Assembly: GCA_964017235.1 (NCBI GenBank)
Contig: OZ024927.1
Location: 56,301,293-56,365,292, forward strand
Reading direction: 5' to 3'
DNA length: 64,000 nucleotides
Source: Sabellastarte sp. h YS-2021
Taxonomy: Eukaryota; Annelida; Polychaeta; Sabellida; Sabellidae
Below the pieces are notes generated by a model, which worked only from the letters and a program-made list of their open reading frames with translations, was not told the origin of the DNA and searched no databases. A program made the translations under genes and the position numbers. Positions 24,291 through 35,446 of the stretch are shown one piece after another. How positions within the stretch are numbered: the first letter of the stretch is position 1; every line of letters starts with the position of its first letter.

Positions 24291-24565
24291 TGTTGCACAG
24301 CTATTTTTTTTTCATTATATAGGTGTGTCAACTAATTATTTATACAAAGTGGCGCCCTGTTCTGGCGTATATTTTAAATTTCTTCATAAAAAAAGACAAA
24401 TATATATAATATAGGAATCGAGTAATATTCCTACTATATATCACTGCTGTGTTGTCCTCATGTTAAGGACACAGCTGTATTTTCTATTAATTTAGAACCA
24501 TATTATGTAAATGTAGAACTGTGTTAACATCATAGCTTACATTATCAAAATATTCCTATGTTGTG
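24291..24565 (+). repeat. Interspersed repeat, copy 1 (pair at 37162)
   Basis: It aligns with 37162-37425 ('gttgcacag', 'aaa-tggcgccctgtt', 'tcgagtaatattcctact', 'tatatcactg-tgtgttgtc', 'gaactgtgttaacat'). Both copies abut Ngaro-type elements but on different sides, so the relationship to Ngaro is unclear. Confidence 0.75.
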
Positions 24566-24598
24566 CTTGGTCTGGTTAAACTCGACACATTTCACACA

Positions 24599-26180
24599 TT
24601 ATTTTAACACATTGACTACTGCCAAATTGTCACAGAAAATTTGAATTTCCTTGTGAGTCCAACAGTGAGCCCATAGTCTCAAAGCCACCAAGATGTTAAC
24701 TACTCCAAAGTGCACTATGGTCAAGCTATTACAGAACGTGTTCAGATAGTCGGATGTGTAGACATTTTCATTCCATTTAGAACCTATACCTGCCAAGTAT
24801 GCATCAACAAACACATCCATGGATGGTGGACTGCTGACCATAACCACTTTACCATTATAGTTTGTAAGATATTTATTATGCCATCTTAAATCTTAATGAA
24901 ATTGTTCAGTTAACCGAATTCTTCCCCCTATGGGTATTATGTAACACTTCAAGCATTCTGTTAATAAACAGACGAGCTGGAACCAGCAATTGATGCCTAG
25001 CTGCATGGAGTTTATTGGGCCAATACTTACAAATATTCTTAATTTCAAGTAGCATGGCCTCAGATATTGAAATCTGACCATTCATAACATCTACTGAGAT
25101 ACGCATACATATTAGTCTCTGAGGAGGTGGCTCCAGCTTGTCTGGATTAATATACCTAGATAACGAAACAAAGCTTTTAAGGTATCAAAAGCTTGGTTGG
25201 TGTCACATCAGGTATGAAACCCTATTATGTTATCAATATAGTTGTGCACTGAGAACCCATGTAACGTCATGACGTCACATAAGATACCTGTGTCCCTTTC
25301 ACAGAGGGCACGTCAAGTTTTCAGGCTGAACGCCATGATCAAATCTACATACACCTATTGCTTGTGGCTGATACTCATGACATCATAGTTTTTGGGATCT
25401 AAATGCAAGTTGCGAAACGCTTGACTAATGTCCATTTTATAAAGAGATATGCATCTTTACTAATTTGATTTATATTGTCCAATGTATCATCCACTGAAGG
25501 ATAAAAATTCTTAGCCATCATAACAATTGTCCTCAATGGCTGAATTGACTAACTGACCCCTTGGCAGCTTAAGTCCACTATTAAATAGTCTGCTGACATT
25601 AGGTTTAGGTCTGGTGAGATGAGATTATTAAAAATGTCTCTAGGACAGGGACCCACCATAGCTTTACATGCTATTTCCTTCTACAAGTAAAATTCTGCAT
25701 CTTCAAGAAAATCCTTAACTGATACCCATGCTGACCAGTAAACTACTAAAATTACTTCCAACATTGATGGGATCTGGACTACTGTGCCTTTGGGGTAACC
25801 TGTCAAAACTTTTAGTTGTATTTAAGTCAACAGGAGAGTAATTGTCTAAATTGCCTGCTTTTCATTGCAGGCAGGTACATGTATATGCCTGCTAAGGTCA
25901 TCCGGTGATCATAATATATTGCAAATGACATTTGACTTAATTTTAACCAGTTAGAATCTCCATTAACATAAGTTAAGCTATGAAACTGTTAGAATCTCCA
26001 TTAACATAAGTTAAGCTATCCCAGTTCCACAAGTCTTTTTTTAACCACACTAACCTTCTGAAATCATGTTGCTCATCTTTTATGTTGCTCTTTGCTCTCT
26101 CACATTTGCCCCAAACTGGATGCTTATGGTCCATACCACATTTCTTACATGAAGAAATATTACACAACTAGTCCCAGGTG
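24599..26180 (-). pseudogene. Decayed Ngaro-like element, copy 1
   Basis: The minus strand keeps, in order, a gag-type N-terminal Cys/His cluster near 26167-26100 ('CKKCGMDHKHPVWGKC', like that of the intact element). Then come RT remnants (25250 region, 'HNYIDNIIGF', with the catalytic YIDD changed to YIDN) and a connection segment at 24906-25106 ('EAMLLEIKNICKYWPNK', 'LFINRMLEVLHNTHRG'). An RNase H start lies at 24847-24599 ('MDVFVDAYLAGIGSKW', 'IFCDNLAVVNVLK'). Most of gag, several RT blocks and the recombinase are lost, and stops and frameshifts are frequent. Homology to 33413-36673 establishes identity. Confidence 0.8.
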
Positions 26181-26985
26181 TACTGATGTCTATTATAAAG
26201 TAAATAAAACACAAATATAGTATAACAAATGTTTTGACAAATTATTATTAATGAATGAATAACAAAGCCAAAATACCAATGTGCATAGATAAAAGTGGGG
26301 AGAGGGTTAAAAAAGGGAAGGCAAGGAGCTGATTGGGTGACGATAGGAATGCAGTGATTGGTACAACAAGGGCAAGGGTGAGATTATTCTGGCAGATGTC
26401 TCAAGCTGATTGAAATGCAGTCACATCGAGGGTGATTGTCATAATAGTCACACCTGTACTTTTGATTGCTCTCAATCAAGGATCACTTTTTTATTGTGAC
26501 CGCTTCATTCAGTCTTCTTTCCCAAGGCCACAAAATATCTCTACAGTGCCCAAGGTAGGTTAGATGAATACTACTGAGGTTGGGATTACTATTTTTATTC
26601 TATAGTTAACAAGACTAAAATATATTTACATACAGTATAATAATAAAGGCCACCTTAAGACAAAAGATTATTTATTATGTTAAGGTTAGGTTACAAACTA
26701 CAGGAGTTAAGGTGGCCTGCCCAAGGGGGGGTGACCTAATAATATTGATCTAAGGGAGGATAAGGACCTTAAGGTTGGACCTTATATAGATAGGAAGGTG
26801 AGTATAGGAGATACCATTTGGGTTAATATACTTAGGACAAGAAAGTAAAAGTTTGACTTGATAAGAAAATAAAGGTATCATAACCTTTGAAGGTCAGAGC
26901 ATGGAAGATACCCATTGTGTTAATATGCTTATAAAAGGAAAGTAAAAGAATGACTAGATAAAAATATGTAGGTATCATGACCTCT
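26181..26985. other. Unassigned DNA with a two-copy repeat
   Basis: Two diverged copies of about 115 bp lie at 26785-26890 and 26895-27000 ('ggttaatatactta', 'ggaaagtaaaag-tgac', 'aggtatcat-acct'). Nothing else is supported. Confidence 0.5.
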
Positions 26986-27002
26986 GAAGGCATGTCTCAC
27001 TG

Positions 27003-27125
27003 GTATGGGTGTAGTATGTAGAGATAGAGTATATGCTACTCCTATTGTCCAGATACCTAATTTTATATTAACCATAGTTCACCTTGAGATGTTGAATGTG
27101 GTTATTGCACTTCGTACTTGGGCCT
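27003..27125 (+). pseudogene. Ngaro-type RNase H fragment
   Basis: It encodes 'GMGVVCRDRVYATPIVQIPN' followed by 'HLEMLNVVIALRTWA'. This aligns with the RNase H segment of the intact element ('GMGLYWDNNVYAVSRHV', 'QLEFLNALIAIRTFA'), including the catalytic Glu. It is an isolated fragment with no other domain attached, possibly the 3' part of another truncated copy. Confidence 0.65.
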
Positions 27126-27540
27126 GTATAATATTGTCATCTTCAGTTTCGATGAAAAGGCGGTTCAGCACAAAAATGAGGGGGAGGGCAGAGCCAAAAC
27201 CTGGCCTACTGTGCCCTGTTTTAATGAGTGTATAGTTTCTCACAAATAATCTGTCACTTTGAAACACTGAACACTACCGGTGTTTAGCCTCTACTGTCTA
27301 CACCCGGACCCCATGGATCCTCACTGTGGATCTCAACCCCTCTTTCACTAACACAATGAGCAACACCTTTGTCATATATTATACTGTGGGAAGCACGGCC
27401 TGGTAGGGTCCACTTTAACTTTGTCATTGAAAGGACAAGCACGTACATGAAAGGAAGATTTGTTTTTATCAAGTTTATTATATACTGGTTTTATTTAGAG
27501 TTTCAACATTTATGTGATTAGAATTTTACTATGGGTAAGA
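27126..27540. other. Unassigned sequence, possible 5' region of Ngaro copy 2
   Basis: No gene. It sits upstream of the gag-like sequence at 27540 and could be that element's leader or A repeat, but it does not resemble the A repeats of the intact element. Confidence 0.35.
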
Positions 27541-29060
27541 AAAAACAGTACAATCTACAGTGAAGGGGAAGGCTGGCAGCAAAGGCAAGACGAAGGCAAA
27601 GCGCATAGATATGGACGGGTCTTACTTGTCACCTCAACCTACGACCAGCAGTATTGTGGACACAATGCAAGGTAATTCAATGGTATCTCCCTTGCCGCAT
27701 TCAGATGTCATCTCCCTTCTCCATAGAATTGAACAATCCAATAAAGAGCTGATACAGCAAGTAAAAAAGATGGAGAAACAGAATGCATCTGTGACGCGTT
27801 CTAGTTCCCCTGTCACAGTGCCACGAGCTGGTGTGAACTCGCAGAATGTGTTAACTGCAGCTACCTCGTGTGTTGGTGGGCCCGCCGGACAACAGGGGCA
27901 CCCCATGGCTGTAGATCCTTCTAGGTGGAGACAACAAGCCCAGGGATTTGGGCAGGATGTGGCTGTAGGGCAGCAAGCAGGTGCAAGCCATAGACCACCT
28001 CCCACATTGGAAGCAGTTAGATCTTCTTCAGAAGGCTGGCAGCAAAGGCAAGACGAAGGCAAAGCACATAGATATGGACGGGTCTTACTTGTCACCTCAA
28101 CCTACGACCAGCAGTATTGTGGACACAATGCAAGGTAATTCAATGGTATCTTCCTTGCCGCATTCAGATGTCATCTCCCTTCTCCATAGAATTTAACAAT
28201 CCAATAAAGACCTGATACAGCGAGTAAAAAAGATGGAGAAACAGAATGCATCTGTGACGCGTTCTAGTTCCCCTGTCACAGTGCCACGAGCTGGTGTGAA
28301 CTCGCAGAATGTGTTAACTGCAGCTACCTCGTGTGTTGGTGGGCCCGCCGGACAACAGGGGCACCCCATGGCTGTAGATCCTTCTAGGTGGAGACAACAA
28401 GCCCAGGGATTTGGGCAGGATGTGGCTGTAGGGCAGCAAGCAGGTGCAAGCCATAGACCACCTCCCACATTGGAAGCAGTTAGATCTTCTTCAGAAATCT
28501 CCAAGGCGGTGACACATTTGTTGTCTTATTATGATGACCAGGCGGAGATGGACGTACTGCAAGGTAAGGGTCCATATGGTCGTAGGAAATCTGGACGTTA
28601 TAATGTAACTGATACTACAAATGTCAAACCAGAATTTAAGTGGCCCAATGAGGGTTATATCACCAACTCCAGTGTAAAGAATCCAGCCTATGATGACATG
28701 AGCATGGCACAGTGGGTAGCAGGTCAGTTACATAACATTTCTCAATTCGAAGATTCAGTGTTAGTGAAATTGATGCTACAGCAGGTGACTCTGTCTATCA
28801 GGCATGCAGTTGCCATCCCATGGGCTGCAGTTAGGGCAGCCTGGGGCGTTTCTATGACCCAGTTGGAGGAAGGTCACCTTCAGTGGTCGGATCAGACTCA
28901 GTGGTCGCTGAATAGAATCAACAGCTCACAGATTGCTGTTTTGAATGGGCAAGCAGTAAGTAATGTATCCAGTAAGTCCAAATTGTGTAAATTTTTCAAT
29001 GAGGGCTCTTGTAGTCACGAGTCGCATCATCGGGTTTATCGACACTTCTTTTTCAGTTGA
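27540..29060 (+). pseudogene. Ngaro-like gag, with internal tandem duplication
   Basis: Gag-like ORF1 of a second Ngaro lineage. 27560-28030 encodes a Ser/Pro/Gln-rich N-terminal part with a short coiled-coil-like stretch ('LLHRIEQSNKELIQQVKKME'). The same 463 bp are then repeated at 28031-28496. The repeat length is not a multiple of three and shifts the frame, and the second copy also has a stop at 28194-28196. 28500-29050 continues the conserved gag region ('MSMAQWVAGQLHNISQFEDS') into an incomplete CCCH-type finger ('LCKFFNEGSCSHESHH'), which matches the C-terminal finger of the intact element. Dead copy. Confidence 0.8.
27568..28496 (+). repeat. 463-bp tandem duplication inside gag
   Basis: 27568-28030 and 28031-28496 are near identical. 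The junction lies at 'cttcttcagaa' joined to 'ggctggcagc'. Very few substitutions separate the copies, so the event is recent relative to element decay. Confidence 0.9.
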
Positions 29061-29090
29061 TTAAAGTTTTATAGTAATAATTCATTACAG

Positions 29091-30560
29091 TTGATTGATA
29101 CAAATGTTTTTGATTCTGGTACTAGTCAATTTTCTGTACTGGCAGAACAGGCTGGTACTTGTGGTCGGCATTACAGTCAAAATATTGAGAATAATAGTGT
29201 ATTTTCCTTTGGTAGTTGTGCTCGTCTTGCTGTTGAGGGTGACACCAACAGTTGGACGATAACAAAATTTAAAGATTGCTGCCACGAGTCGTGGTTTGAC
29301 AAGTATAATACACAAAACGGTATATGGAATAGTACTGTTTTCATGTGTGATGCATCTGGTGCATTGGTGGGTACTTGCACGCGTTCAATTCCAAATTTGG
29401 ACATTTGTCAATTGGTGAATACTCAGTGCATACAGGTTATGCTGTCTGTTCATGAAATTATTGATATTTTTGGCTTGGGATGTGGTCATATTGTTCAAAT
29501 TACAGGATCTAGGGACGAGTATGTAAATGGTATTTATCATATATGTTGGAATGATAAATTGAAGGTTCATGTTATACAGAGACAGTCGTCTGAGTGGGGT
29601 GGGTTCATGCAGCTGGTTGATGCATTTCCTATTATAGTTAGGCGTACACAGCTGCTTGATAATACAGTTGATCCTAAACTTCACTATGACAACTACTGTA
29701 AAGATATGCAGTCTTTTGAGTACTATGGTTGTTCATATACGACATATATTACCTATATAATAGTTTTGCTGTGTCACCATGATGATAGTTATGGTTTGAA
29801 GTATCCTGATGATGACTGTAGTCACAGTGGCGTTCATACTGAGTTTAATCGTCAGGTGTCATCGTTACTGTTGTGTCAGTTGAATGAAGGTCATGACTTG
29901 GATACAAAGCTTCGGTTTCCTAATGGTAACCTGGTAGATTTTAATTTTTCGTGTAAGACCGGAGGTCATCTGGTCCATGCTGATACTTCCTTTTGGTTTG
30001 TAGGCCCTGACATGGACTTGGTACAGATTGACTCGGTTCAGAAGTGCCTGGAGGTCGCAGATATTATACTGGGTACAGGACTGCTGAACTATAGGATGGC
30101 TCGTATTCCCATTAAGTCGGGGTTACACTTAAGAGCTTGGGAACAATATTTGGTAGATTACCCTGACCAGCGCCTCTTACAGTACCTTACCTTTGGTTTT
30201 CCTCTATCTATTGATAAAATGAATGAATTAAACAATCATCACATTGTCAACCATTTCTCAGCTCGTCAGTTTACGGACGCAGTTACAGAGTACTTATATA
30301 AAAAAATAAAAGAACGCGCTATTGTAGGACCCGTGTCTGAGGTAAACCAGATGGTGATAAGCGCCCAGTTATTATGGACCTGTCTGGACCTGTTAATTTG
30401 GATAAACTTACTTCTCCCACGAAAAAACTCACATGTTTGGGTATTGAGGTGGACATTGAGGCTAATGTCTTGCGTATTGCCCCTGACAAGATACATGAAA
30501 TTCACCAAGAGTGCCTTCTGGTTCGTCAGAAAACACATCTTACTAAAAACAATTTCAATC
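29091..30560 (+). pseudogene. Ngaro-like RT ORF with catalytic core deleted
   Basis: The open frame 29091-30372 covers the N-terminal extension and the segment leading to RT ('YLTFGFPLSIDKMNELNNHH', 'IKERAIVGPV'), which aligns with 'YLEYGFPLCVNRDAFVFNEH' and 'LQNRAIVGP' of the intact element. A short shift follows. Then 30350-30540 in another frame reads 'PDGDKRPVIMDLSGP' joined directly to 'TSPTKKLTCLGIEVDIEANV'. Compared with the intact element, roughly 140 residues, including the YIDD catalytic box, are missing at that junction. RNase H and recombinase are absent. The long upstream ORF shows this copy is not very old. Confidence 0.82.
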
Positions 30561-30609
30561 CCTTTTGGGTAAGCTGTTATACATACAGAAATGTGTTAAG
30601 CCGTCACAA

Positions 30610-30820
30610 AGTCAAAGGTCAGACTAAGGTCACAACTATGACATGGTACTTGTACAACTACTAATCAATATCCCTAATAAGTTTCAACAGCCTACACCTT
30701 ACTGAGACACTTTCTGAGACATAGGCCAGACAAGATATTTACCCCTGCTCAGCTGCCTACCCAACCGTCTGCACGTGCAGCTAGACACACCATGGGTGAA
30801 AATAATACTTTCATTTGGAC
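30610..30820 (+). repeat. Interspersed GGTCA-rich repeat copy
   Basis: 'aaagtcaaaggtcagactaa', 'cataggccagacaagatat' and the end 'acaccatgggtgaaaataat' match the copies at 43770-44340 and 61290-61640. Confidence 0.65.
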
Positions 30821-31663
30821 AATGTATAATCATAATTTGGCCATTTCTCAATGACCATGGGTAACAGTACATTATGTTACTTGCCATTTTGAAACCATTT
30901 ACAGGGATAATCAAATCAAGTGATAACTTACAGAGCGATTAGCAAATCACCATCTAAGGAATAACTACTCTTAAGAAAACACAGGGTCATGTGGAATTGA
31001 TTTGTATTAATTGCATTTAACTTTTCTTATTGTCTGGCCATAGACCAAACACAAACTAGTCAATATATTAAAATAGGCATATTCAAGGCCCAATTAAAGA
31101 TCATAGTGTAACAGTAGCAATATCACTAATTGTCTGCTCATGAAATCCTTATAAGACTAAGTGCCCTATTAAATGTCATTGCTTAAGTCACTCTGGTCAG
31201 TTAGGTTTTGAAACAGCCAAGCCATTTTGAAACCAAATAGAGATTTGAAATGGCCAAATAAATATGGCCAGTGACCGTTTCAAAACGGCCGAGGTTATAA
31301 AACGGTCAGGGACACATACATAAACGTTTGAAGTAATCAGTCAAGTGTGACATTTTTGTTCATAATAGACCCATAAACTGATCACAGGGTTTTCAGCAAT
31401 AAGAGACAAAGAAAGCAATGTTTTAATGTTTCTACAAATACTTGAGAAATGATATCTAGCACAATGATAAAAGGATGACATCTGAGCTATGAACATTAAA
31501 ATACATTAAAGATTGGATGTTTTTGTAAGGCTCGAATTCAAAAAATTACGAAAATTAGACCCATTAACTGATCATTGCTGCCATGAAATAATACTTCATT
31601 TTCTAGAGCTAAAACATGCACTACTTCCCACTTTAAATTGGTAAAATAGCCTCATTATTTGAT
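30821..31663. other. Unassigned DNA upstream of the intact Ngaro
   Basis: Contains a cluster of complementary words 'gaccgtttcaaaacgg' and 'aaaacggtcagg' around 31270-31310, a small palindrome. No gene is seen. The element's target site is at 31663/31664. Confidence 0.4.
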
Positions 31664-31846
31664 CAGTCGACATGGCAGAAGTTAGAAGGAGAGAAATAAG
31701 TAAACATGGATAATAAGACAATGAATAGGCATAATATGAACTTTTGGGACAACTGAGTCCTTTTATTTGACACTTGACAGACTAATGACACTTGCTATGT
31801 TAGTATATTACCCACAATACATAAAATAGACGTAAAAAGGACCCAA
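31664..31846 (-). repeat. Ngaro split direct repeat B2 (3' end)
   Basis: 183 bp, identical to B1. Its outer edge 'cagtcgacatggcag' at 31664 is the 3' end of the element. Confidence 0.93.
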
Positions 31847-32061
31847 CATAGATAAACAAAGATAAAACTGTAAGCAGTTAAAATAGTAGAGCATGTTTAA
31901 AGAAAAACTGAACTAAAAGATACAGTAAAACAAGCTATGTAGATAGCGTAACATAATGATACGGTGCACATATCCATATAATGTATATATATAACTGGCT
32001 GAACAGTGTATGGTAACATGACCTGTGAGAAGGTGCAGTTATAATGGGGCGGTGGGTGGGT

Positions 32062-32259
32062 GCTTTTAACCCGTCCACAACAAATGTAAGAATGAAGAGG
32101 TGGAGCTGGAAAGCTTGGGGGGTGGAAGAATTGGCGGGAAAGCAGGATTCATGAGGTGTCAGATTGATATTGACACCAATGCTTTGACAAGAATTACTTG
32201 AACATAAATGACACTTCAAACCCTGTCAGACTGATACGTTCTGCATGCATTAACAACAA
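32062..32259 (-). repeat. Ngaro split direct repeat A2
   Basis: Identical to A1 and directly joined to B1 at 32259/32260. Toward B2 about 215 bp of sequence without an A1 counterpart follows (31847-32061). Confidence 0.93.
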
Positions 32260-32442
32260 CAGTCGACATGGCAGAAGTTAGAAGGAGAGAAATAAGTAAA
32301 CATGGATAATAAGACAATGAATAGGCATAATATGAACTTTTGGGACAACTGAGTCCTTTTATTTGACACTTGACAGACTAATGACACTTGCTATGTTAGT
32401 ATATTACCCACAATACATAAAATAGACGTAAAAAGGACCCAA
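32260..32442 (-). repeat. Ngaro split direct repeat B1
   Basis: 183 bp, identical to B2. It begins six bases beyond the end of the recombinase frame and joins A2. Confidence 0.93.
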
Positions 32443-32447
32443 GCCCA

Positions 32448-33467
32448 TTATGTAGAGAGATGTTGTTGAAAGGTAGTGGCCACTGTTGAGGAAGCTTTTG
32501 GGGTAAATTTAAGGTAGGCATGGATGGCATTGGAGGACCAACCCCCATGGGCCTTCAAATTTTGCAAAGGGACGTCATGGTCAGCAGCCCATGATACAGC
32601 AGATCTTCTAAAGGCGTAGAACCCATAATGGGAGGGGTCTAAATTCAGGGAGGTGAGAATTCTGGACAGTGTGGCACTAACCATGGGGGCGGAGATAGGG
32701 GAAAAGGAGGGAGGGGAGACAAAAAGGGGGGAAGAGGAGGGTCCAGGGGTGGAGGCAAGGAGGACCTTGAGTGCAGACACTGGGCATAGGGGGGAGGATG
32801 GGAGGGATGGAATTTGGACAACCTGGTGTTTGGACGAGGATTGCATGGATTTAGCCCACTTCACAATCACATGGGCCCCTGGGGGGCCAAAAATAATATC
32901 ACCCCGTGTGAAATTGCGTGTGGGGTCAAATTTTCTTGAGGAGGAGGGGGCCAGATTAGAAAGGCGAAGGAATGCAAAATAAGCAAGAAGGAAGATAGAT
33001 TTGTAAATGAAACCAGATGGGAAGGACTCACATGCTTTGACCAGGTTTAGGAGAATAGGGACAGAAAAGTTGGCTTTAAACTTGGGAGCATAGGGGGCAT
33101 TCATAGCTACAGACTTGATGAACAAATGAACCTTTCTGTGAGACAAGGGGGCGTACGGAACGTCAAGTAGACGGAAGTAATGACGCAATACGGACACATA
33201 CGAGTTTAAAGCTTGAGCTCTGGAACCATTACGGACCAAAAACTCCATAAAAGCCAGAATTGAGTCTAGCTCCTGGATTGGGATTTGGCAGTAGGAAGTG
33301 AAGGCCAAAAACAGGGAAAATTTGTCCATGTAGGCCTGAGAGGTGCGTGGTCTAAGGCCAGATGATATTCTGACATAGGCTGCCTCCACCAGTGATCTAG
33401 CTGGACCTGAAATTAAATAAACACATTTGGGTAGAAGTGGCAACCATTGACAGGCCACCAAGTGCAA
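32448..33467 (-). CDS. Ngaro tyrosine recombinase
   Basis: A 339-residue tyrosine recombinase that integrates the circular cDNA. A SAM-like core-binding domain occupies about residues 25-125 ('GLRPRTSQAYMDKFSLFLAF'). The catalytic domain has box I Arg168 ('AFLRLSN'), a Lys-bearing strand ('VIVKWAKSM', 200-208), box II 'YGFYAFRRSAVSWAA' with Arg287, His307 in 'AHGGW' and nucleophile Tyr318 ('AIHAYLKF'). The usual box II His is Tyr284, a possible single-base change. The frame opens at a TTG with no good ATG and overlaps the RT frame. A 'tttatttaatttcag' acceptor-like sequence sits just upstream of the conserved part (about 33410), so splicing is possible. Confidence 0.9.
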   Translation of the reverse strand: MHLVACQWLPLLPKCVYLISGPARSLVEAAYVRISSGLRPRTSQAYMDKFSLFLAFTSYCQIPIQELDSILAFMEFLVRNGSRAQALNSYVSVLRHYFRLLDVPYAPLSHRKVHLFIKSVAMNAPYAPKFKANFSVPILLNLVKACESFPSGFIYKSIFLLAYFAFLRLSNLAPSSSRKFDPTRNFTRGDIIFGPPGAHVIVKWAKSMQSSSKHQVVQIPSLPSSPLCPVSALKVLLASTPGPSSSPLFVSPPSFSPISAPMVSATLSRILTSLNLDPSHYGFYAFRRSAVSWAADHDVPLQNLKAHGGWSSNAIHAYLKFTPKASSTVATTFQQHLST

Positions 33468-35446
33468 TGGTGAAACAACTGATCATTAATGATACCCCTT
33501 TCAAAAACTCTGGACAAAATGTCCGCCTTAACATTGTCTTTACCTGGAATGTGAGTACATTCTACTTTTATGTCATAAGTAGCTAAAAGTAGCCAGATGG
33601 ATCTGGCTACTTGCTGCATGTAACTGTCTCTAATTCTGGCATTTTGCAGTGCATATACTACAGCCTTGTTGTCAACATGTAACCGTATGCACTGGCCCGT
33701 CCAATTCTTGGCAAAGGTTCTAATGGCTATCAATGCGTTTAAAAATTCCAGCTGGGTGATACTGAGACCTTGGGTGGCCAAGACATGCCTTGAAACAGCA
33801 TAGACGTTATTATCCCAGTACAAACCCATGCCAGAGAGGGACGCGTCAACAAACACGTCAAGCTTATTTCTGGCGTCATTGAACATGACCCTGCCATTGG
33901 CCTTAGTCAAAAATTGGACAAACCAAGAGAGATCCTGCTTCATTTCATCATTAAGAACAATACGTCCAGTAGCTTTTCTAAGATTGTTCAGTAATCTATT
34001 CACAAAAATTCTTGCAGCATGCACACAGCGGTGGATATACAATAGCCTTCCCAATAGACTTTGCAATTGTCTCTTAGTGACATATGATCTAGTTAAAAAC
34101 AATCTACAAGTGTCAACAATTTCCAGTATTTTTTCATGTGGAATAGTAAGTTGACGTGCGTCAACATCTACACAGATACCCATACAAGTTAAAACCCTAG
34201 TGGGGGGGACAACCTTCTTGGGGTTTATTGGAACCCCAAGAAACTCGAATAAAGAATACAAGGTGTCGAATTCTTGGTCAGCCTGGTGACGCGGATGAAT
34301 CGCTATGACGTCATCTATATAGTTCCGAACTATGACGCCCTTTGACGCCATGACGTACCGAATGACGTCTGTCGTACGCTGGCACAGAGCACTGCCCGTA
34401 CGCATCCCCATGGGAACGCTAATGTCCAGATACGAGTTTCCTCTCCACTTGAGACCTAACAAGTCATAGTCTAAAGGGTCGACGCGCAAGTTACGGAACG
34501 CCCTTGATACGTCAATTTTCGACAACATAACATCACCCCCCAAATGATCAACAGCGTCAACTATATCCTCAACAGATGGATATTTCAAGATGTACGGTAC
34601 ATCATCATAAACTTCATTTGAGATATGATCATTAACAGCCCGACCCCAAGGGTGACTAAGATTAACAATAACGCGTCTAGTGTCATCAGGTTTTGGTCTT
34701 GACAGAATTGGGGAATAATGGACTTGAAAAGGGAAGTCCTGACAAGGGCCTACAATGGCCCTATTCTGAAGTTCTTTGTCAAAATACGTATCAATATCAT
34801 CAGGGAACTGGACAGCAGAAGGGTGGTTTACAATATGTTCATTAAATACGAATGCATCTCTATTTACACAAAGTGGAAACCCGTATTCCAAATATTCTAA
34901 CAATAGTTTATCATGATAGTTTACACACAAAGCCCTCCAATTGTCGATATTCAAATCAGTGGGTACCTTTACTCTAGCCACTTTATAATTAGGGCAGCCA
35001 GTGGCTGCCACCAATAAGTGGGCGTCACATGCCCATGACAACAAATTGTTTCTATTTAGATTTACAGGAGGCTTGAACAATGGAACAGGAATCGATGCTT
35101 GGCTAATGAAACCGAACTGTGCATTCACACCATTGTTAAAATCCATGACACCTTTGACAGTATTATGAATGAAACACCAATTGACACCTTTGGTCGAACA
35201 ATTACATAGTTTATCCATAAACTGGGTTTCCAAATGCCCTTTATCATGACTTGACACCTTTGGCACGTCCAAAGAACAAATATTTGCATCAGATGACAAC
35301 TTTTTAACAATTGCATACCCACTGGTTACATTTAATGTGATTTTTGACAGAAAATTATGTACAAGGTCAGAACCACTGGCAGTGGCCTGATGAGAATTAG
35401 AATTTACTAGTCTATTGGTATTAATTTTTCTTACAGTACTTAAAGT
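33413..35446 (-). CDS. Ngaro ORF2, reverse transcriptase / RNase H
   Basis: Polymerase ORF of the intact Ngaro. Counting from the TTG at 35299 (628 residues): an N-terminal extension; RT blocks 'RRVIVNLSHPWGRAVND' near 208, 'KIDVSRAFRNL' near 261 and 'SALCQRTTDV' near 303; catalytic 'NYIDDVIAI' with YIDD at 327-330. RNase H has all acidic residues: D485 in 'FVDAS', E518 in 'TQLEF', D543 in 'HVDN' and D593 in 'VKADILSR'. There is no upstream ATG: the frame stays open for 49 codons back to the gag TGA and on into gag. Translation therefore probably needs stop-codon readthrough, reinitiation or splicing. The 3' end overlaps the recombinase frame by 55 bp. No inactivating change seen. Confidence 0.92.
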   Translation of the reverse strand, partial: TLSTVRKINTNRLVNSNSHQATASGSDLVHNFLSKITLNVTSGYAIVKKLSSDANICSLDVPKVSSHDKGHLETQFMDKLCNCSTKGVNWCFIHNTVKGVMDFNNGVNAQFGFISQASIPVPLFKPPVNLNRNNLLSWACDAHLLVAATGCPNYKVARVKVPTDLNIDNWRALCVNYHDKLLLEYLEYGFPLCVNRDAFVFNEHIVNHPSAVQFPDDIDTYFDKELQNRAIVGPCQDFPFQVHYSPILSRPKPDDTRRVIVNLSHPWGRAVNDHISNEVYDDVPYILKYPSVEDIVDAVDHLGGDVMLSKIDVSRAFRNLRVDPLDYDLLGLKWRGNSYLDISVPMGMRTGSALCQRTTDVIRYVMASKGVIVRNYIDDVIAIHPRHQADQEFDTLYSLFEFLGVPINPKKVVPPTRVLTCMGICVDVDARQLTIPHEKILEIVDTCRLFLTRSYVTKRQLQSLLGRLLYIHRCVHAARIFVNRLLNNLRKATGRIVLNDEMKQDLSWFVQFLTKANGRVMFNDARNKLDVFVDASLSGMGLYWDNNVYAVSRHVLATQGLSITQLEFLNALIAIRTFAKNWTGQCIRLHVDNKAVVYALQNARIRDSYMQQVARSIWLLLATYDIKVECTHIPGKDNVKADILSRVFERGIINDQLFHHCTWWPVNGCHFYPNVFI

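Noticed and set aside
27005-27235. Complete small host gene
   Set aside because: Only the first part is homologous, to Ngaro RNase H. The remainder is unrelated read-through.
32653-32982. Plus-strand Glu/Gly-rich frame
   Set aside because: Antisense to the Ngaro recombinase, which has clear catalytic motifs.
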